From: Mucor racemosus
Taxonomy: Eukaryota > Mucoromycota > Mucoromycetes > Mucorales > Mucoraceae
DNA length: 64,000 nucleotides
Reading direction: 5' to 3'
Assembly (NCBI GenBank): GCA_027405735.1
Contig: JAPEHQ010000004.1
Coordinates: 1,240,001-1,304,000, forward strand
Part shown: positions 61,292 through 64,000 of the stretch, piece after piece
Numbering within the stretch: position 1 is the stretch's first letter
Layout: every line of letters starts with the position of its first letter
The notes under the pieces: generated by a model
The model's input: only the letters and a program-made list of their open reading frames with translations
What the model was told of the DNA's origin: nothing
Database searches by the model: none
Program-made: the position numbers and the translations under genes

Positions 61292-63408
61292 CAGTCGTGA
61301 TTCGATTTAGTGGACTCGTGCGGCGAGAAATATATGTCCACTAAATCGATTTTTCCATTAAATCGAATTTTTAGCGCTTATGTAATAAAATTACTCAATT
61401 TAGAAACTAAAATATAATTGGCTATTAATTCAGGGATCTGTCATAAAAAATAAAAAAAGGTACACATAATTTTTGAAAACTCTTTCAACTTCTTATGGTA
61501 AATTTACAAGCTCAAAAAAACGCCAATGAAAGGCGTAATCAAAACCGTCGATCAGGCTATTTAGATCCTAGATCTACCACCATTACGAAAACGAAAAGAG
61601 TTCGACTAGACAAAAAGCAGAAATTAGCTATTTGCCATTATAGTGAGGAAAATCCAAACCACACTTATAAAGAAATTAGCGAATACATGGAGCGCAGCTA
61701 TGGTGTAAAACCAAGTAGAAGCGTAATTTACGAGACATTAAGTATGTCCGAAAAATTAAACGCCCTTCCTGCAGATCAACTCGGAAAACTTAGCGATAAA
61801 AAAGCTAAATTCCCAAAGCTTGAAAATGAATTGAGGAAATTCATCAACGATATGGCACGAGATAATATTGCCATCAATTATCTTTCAATCCTAACAAGAG
61901 CTGAAATCCTAGCTGTTCTAAAGCCAGAGTTGTTAGATGGCGCGGAGAAGCCTGAATTGTCAAGAGGTTGGGTCCAAAGGTTCATGGCTCGAGAAGGCCT
62001 TCGTGTTCGATCGATGAATGGGGAAGCAGGATCAGTTCAGATAGATGAATCCAATATACAAGTTCAGTTGAAAAATATAAGAGAAATCTTAAAAGATTAT
62101 GAATTGAAAGATATTTATAATATGGATGAAACTGGTTTATTCTACAGAAATGCTCCTAGCAAAACCATTAGTCGAGAATCCGTTTCAGGAGTTAAAGCTG
62201 ATAAAACCCGGGTAACTATTGGTTTTTTCTGCAATGCAGATGGATCTTCCAAAATTACTCCTATTATCATTGGAAAACATGAAAACCCTCGCTGCTTTAA
62301 ACGAAAAAATGCTTCTGATTTTGGCTTCCATTACTATTCTAGTAAGAAGGCATGGATGACAACCTCTATTTTTCGAAAGATAATAGGTAAATTCAATAGC
62401 AGAGTGGCAAAAGAGCATTGAAATGTCGTCTTACTCATCGATAATGCTCCTGTTCACGATGAAAGATTATCTCTCAGCAATGTCAAAATTGTCTTCCTGC
62501 CTCCTAATACAACAGCACATTACCAACCATTAGATGCTGGTATAATTGCAAACTTCAAGACCAATTATCGAAGAATTCAATATAGACATGCAGCAATTAA
62601 ATACTCGTCTTTATCAAACAACAGGGAAGCTATTGGTGCTTCTAAAACATCTAAAAGAAAAGAAAAACCCTTCTTTTGGGTTGACCAACTACAAGCAATG
62701 AACTGGATAAAAATCTCTTGGGAGAAGGTTACCAGTGAATCAATCAAAAATTGTTGGAGACGTACGACGCTTTTGCAATTAAACAATGCAATTGAAGAAG
62801 GTGAAAACGTGGAAAATGTCGGTGATGATGTTGATAGCGTAGAGGATAAAGAATTCGACGACGAAGAAAACAGCGAAATATTCAGCAATGAATGTATTAT
62901 TGCTGATGAAACTGATGCTAATGCAACACTCGTAGAGGAAGATGATGATGAAAGAGAAGATGAAGATGTACATCAAGTTAAGCAAGAAGATCTCGTTAAC
63001 GCAATGAGGTTTGTTGTTGACAATATTGTAGCAAAAACAGATGAAGAGTTTGATGTTCTGGAAGCTTTTTCTAAAATGTACATATCTCGCAGAGATGAAA
63101 TGTTCTCAAGTAGGACAAATCAAACAACAATTAGCTCTTATTTTTCAAAATAAAACGTCCCAAAAAATTTTTAACATAATTTCACATACATCTTCATTGG
63201 ATCAAAGCTTTGTAATAAAATTTTGACCAGTAATAATCTTCCATTTTTTAAAAATAGTGGACTGGTGGAAATAAAACCGTCCAGTATCCACTGAATCGAT
63301 ATAGTGGATTTAAGCAGTAAAATTATGAAAAAAAAAACGGGAGATTTCAAACTGTCCATTAAATCGAAAATCCGTTATTTGCGAGTCCACTAAATCGAAT
63401 CACGACTG
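61292..63408 (+). mobile_element. pogo/Tigger-like transposon
   Basis: The element is 2117 bp, bounded by TA target duplications (61290-61291, 63409-63410) and 27-bp inverted termini starting CAGTCGTGATTCGATTTAGT. Beyond the TIR, subterminal copies of the TCCACTAAATCGA-type word recur (for example 61348 and about 63275-63300, 63353, 63386). It carries a single transposase frame interrupted by one stop. Confidence 0.9.
61495..63153 (+). pseudogene. pogo/Tigger-type transposase with one nonsense codon
   Basis: One frame of 552 codons is open except for TGA at 62419-62421. The N-terminal half has a CENP-B/Tc5-like DNA-binding region (KKQKLAICHYSEENP...SRSVIYETL and the LSRGWVQRFMAREGLRVRS helix). 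The DDE_1 catalytic residues are D211 in YNMDETGLFY, D316 in LLIDNAPVH and D347 in HYQPLDAG, DD30D-like. The C-terminus is acidic, as in many family members, and ends SRTNQTTISSYFSK. A CGA-to-TGA change (cytosine deamination) would explain the stop. Confidence 0.9.
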
Positions 63409-63685
63409 TATTGTTAATAAAAATGTAATATTCTGGCAAGGTTATTTATATAGACTCTTTTGACATTTCAGGTTGTATTTATGCTTTACTTAAAATAAGT
63501 CTTTGAATAATTAATAGCAATACAGTCGAACCTTAATCTTTGTATGAAATTTCGATACCTGCATCTTATAGCTGCTTGGAATATTTAAACAACCGCGTCC
63601 GGGCTGTCCGGTAATTTTTCTGGAGATTTAAAGCTTGGAAATATCATTAGATGGCCGCTTCCGGAGATTGTTCAGCTTTTTTTTG
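63409..63685. other. Short intergenic, possible TIR-like end
   Basis: TACAGTCGAACCTTAAT near 63522 resembles a transposon terminus of the pogo/Tc1 kind (TA then CAGTCGAACC), but no inverted partner is in the window. Confidence 0.2.
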
Positions 63686-63689
63686 GAAG

Positions 63690-64000
63690 AGTGACCATTG
63701 GCAAAAATATGAATGATATACTATGCTTTATGCCACCAAGTACTACATGTTATCACCTTCTACAGTATCAATACATCTTTCAATCTATTGATTACGACAT
63801 GTATTTAAGTACAAAGTCTTAATATCGGATATAAGAAACTCCTAGTGTATTAAGGTTAATCCAGTAACTACCAAAAACGCTTGGATCTCATTTATGAGAC
63901 CATATTATTTTATCCCAGCGGTTAATCAATCAAGTAGCTATCAAAACAACATTCAACAAGCACATTTAGTGCAGCATTAAAACAAGACAACTCACAAGCT
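63690..64000 (-). repeat. Dispersed repeat tail, inverted, cut by window end
   Basis: Reverse-complemented, this matches the 3' tail of copies a and d: GTGAGTTG.., AGCTACTTGATTGATTAACC, GATCCAAGCGTTTTTGGTA, ATGTATTGATACTGTAGAAG and TTGGTGGCATA. It is the only piece of the family in the opposite orientation and continues beyond the window. Confidence 0.7.

Overview
This is an AT-rich eukaryotic nuclear window from a fungus. Genes have short GT..AG introns (about 45-90 bases) with TAAY-type branch sites. The protein set (PKA catalytic subunit with a glutamine-rich leader, RGS protein, NOC2, PRPP synthetase, WDR5/Swd3-type WD40 protein, NAPE-PLD-like hydrolase, F-box-like paralogues, Rpn-like PD-(D/E)XK protein, decayed DDE transposons) fits an early-diverging fungus, most likely Mucoromycota/Mucorales. 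I cannot name the genus.

Layout. 1-2.1 kb: the 3' end of an unknown gene, an RGS-domain gene and a KH-domain gene. 2.4-17.9 kb: a repeat-dominated block with copies of one ~2 kb dispersed repeat, a 289-bp MITE, an inverted-repeat-bounded element carrying a PD-(D/E)XK gene, a decayed Tc1-like transposase, a 5'-truncated LINE inserted into a repeat copy, and one unknown gene. 18.0-24.4 kb: PRPP synthetase, a small mitochondrial-looking protein, the PKA catalytic subunit and a zinc-finger/membrane protein. 24.7-34.1 kb: repeats again, with three solo-LTR-like insertions having exact 5-bp target duplications. 34.2-41.0 kb: NOC2, a DDX59-like helicase and a NAPE-PLD-like enzyme. 42.2-57.1 kb: two F-box-like paralogues in inverted orientation with duplicated upstream DNA; between them lie a repeat copy, a 7TM protein, a WDR5 orthologue and an ankyrin protein. 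58.5-63.4 kb: a Tc1-like element with 212-bp terminal repeats and decayed coding, and a nearly intact pogo/Tigger-like element with one nonsense codon. The window ends in an inverted piece of the dispersed repeat.

The host genes are ordinary single genes, not an operon or evident cluster. RGS, 7TM and PKA could act in one G-protein/cAMP pathway, but nothing in the layout ties them together. Exon boundaries were worked out by hand from reading frames, splice signals and family conservation. The most distinctive observations are the palindrome-studded inverted-repeat element around the PD-(D/E)XK gene, the WDR5 start codon assembled by splicing, a 10-nt micro-exon in the 7TM gene, non-canonical helicase motifs in the DDX59-like protein, and identical 212-bp TIRs around a dead transposase.
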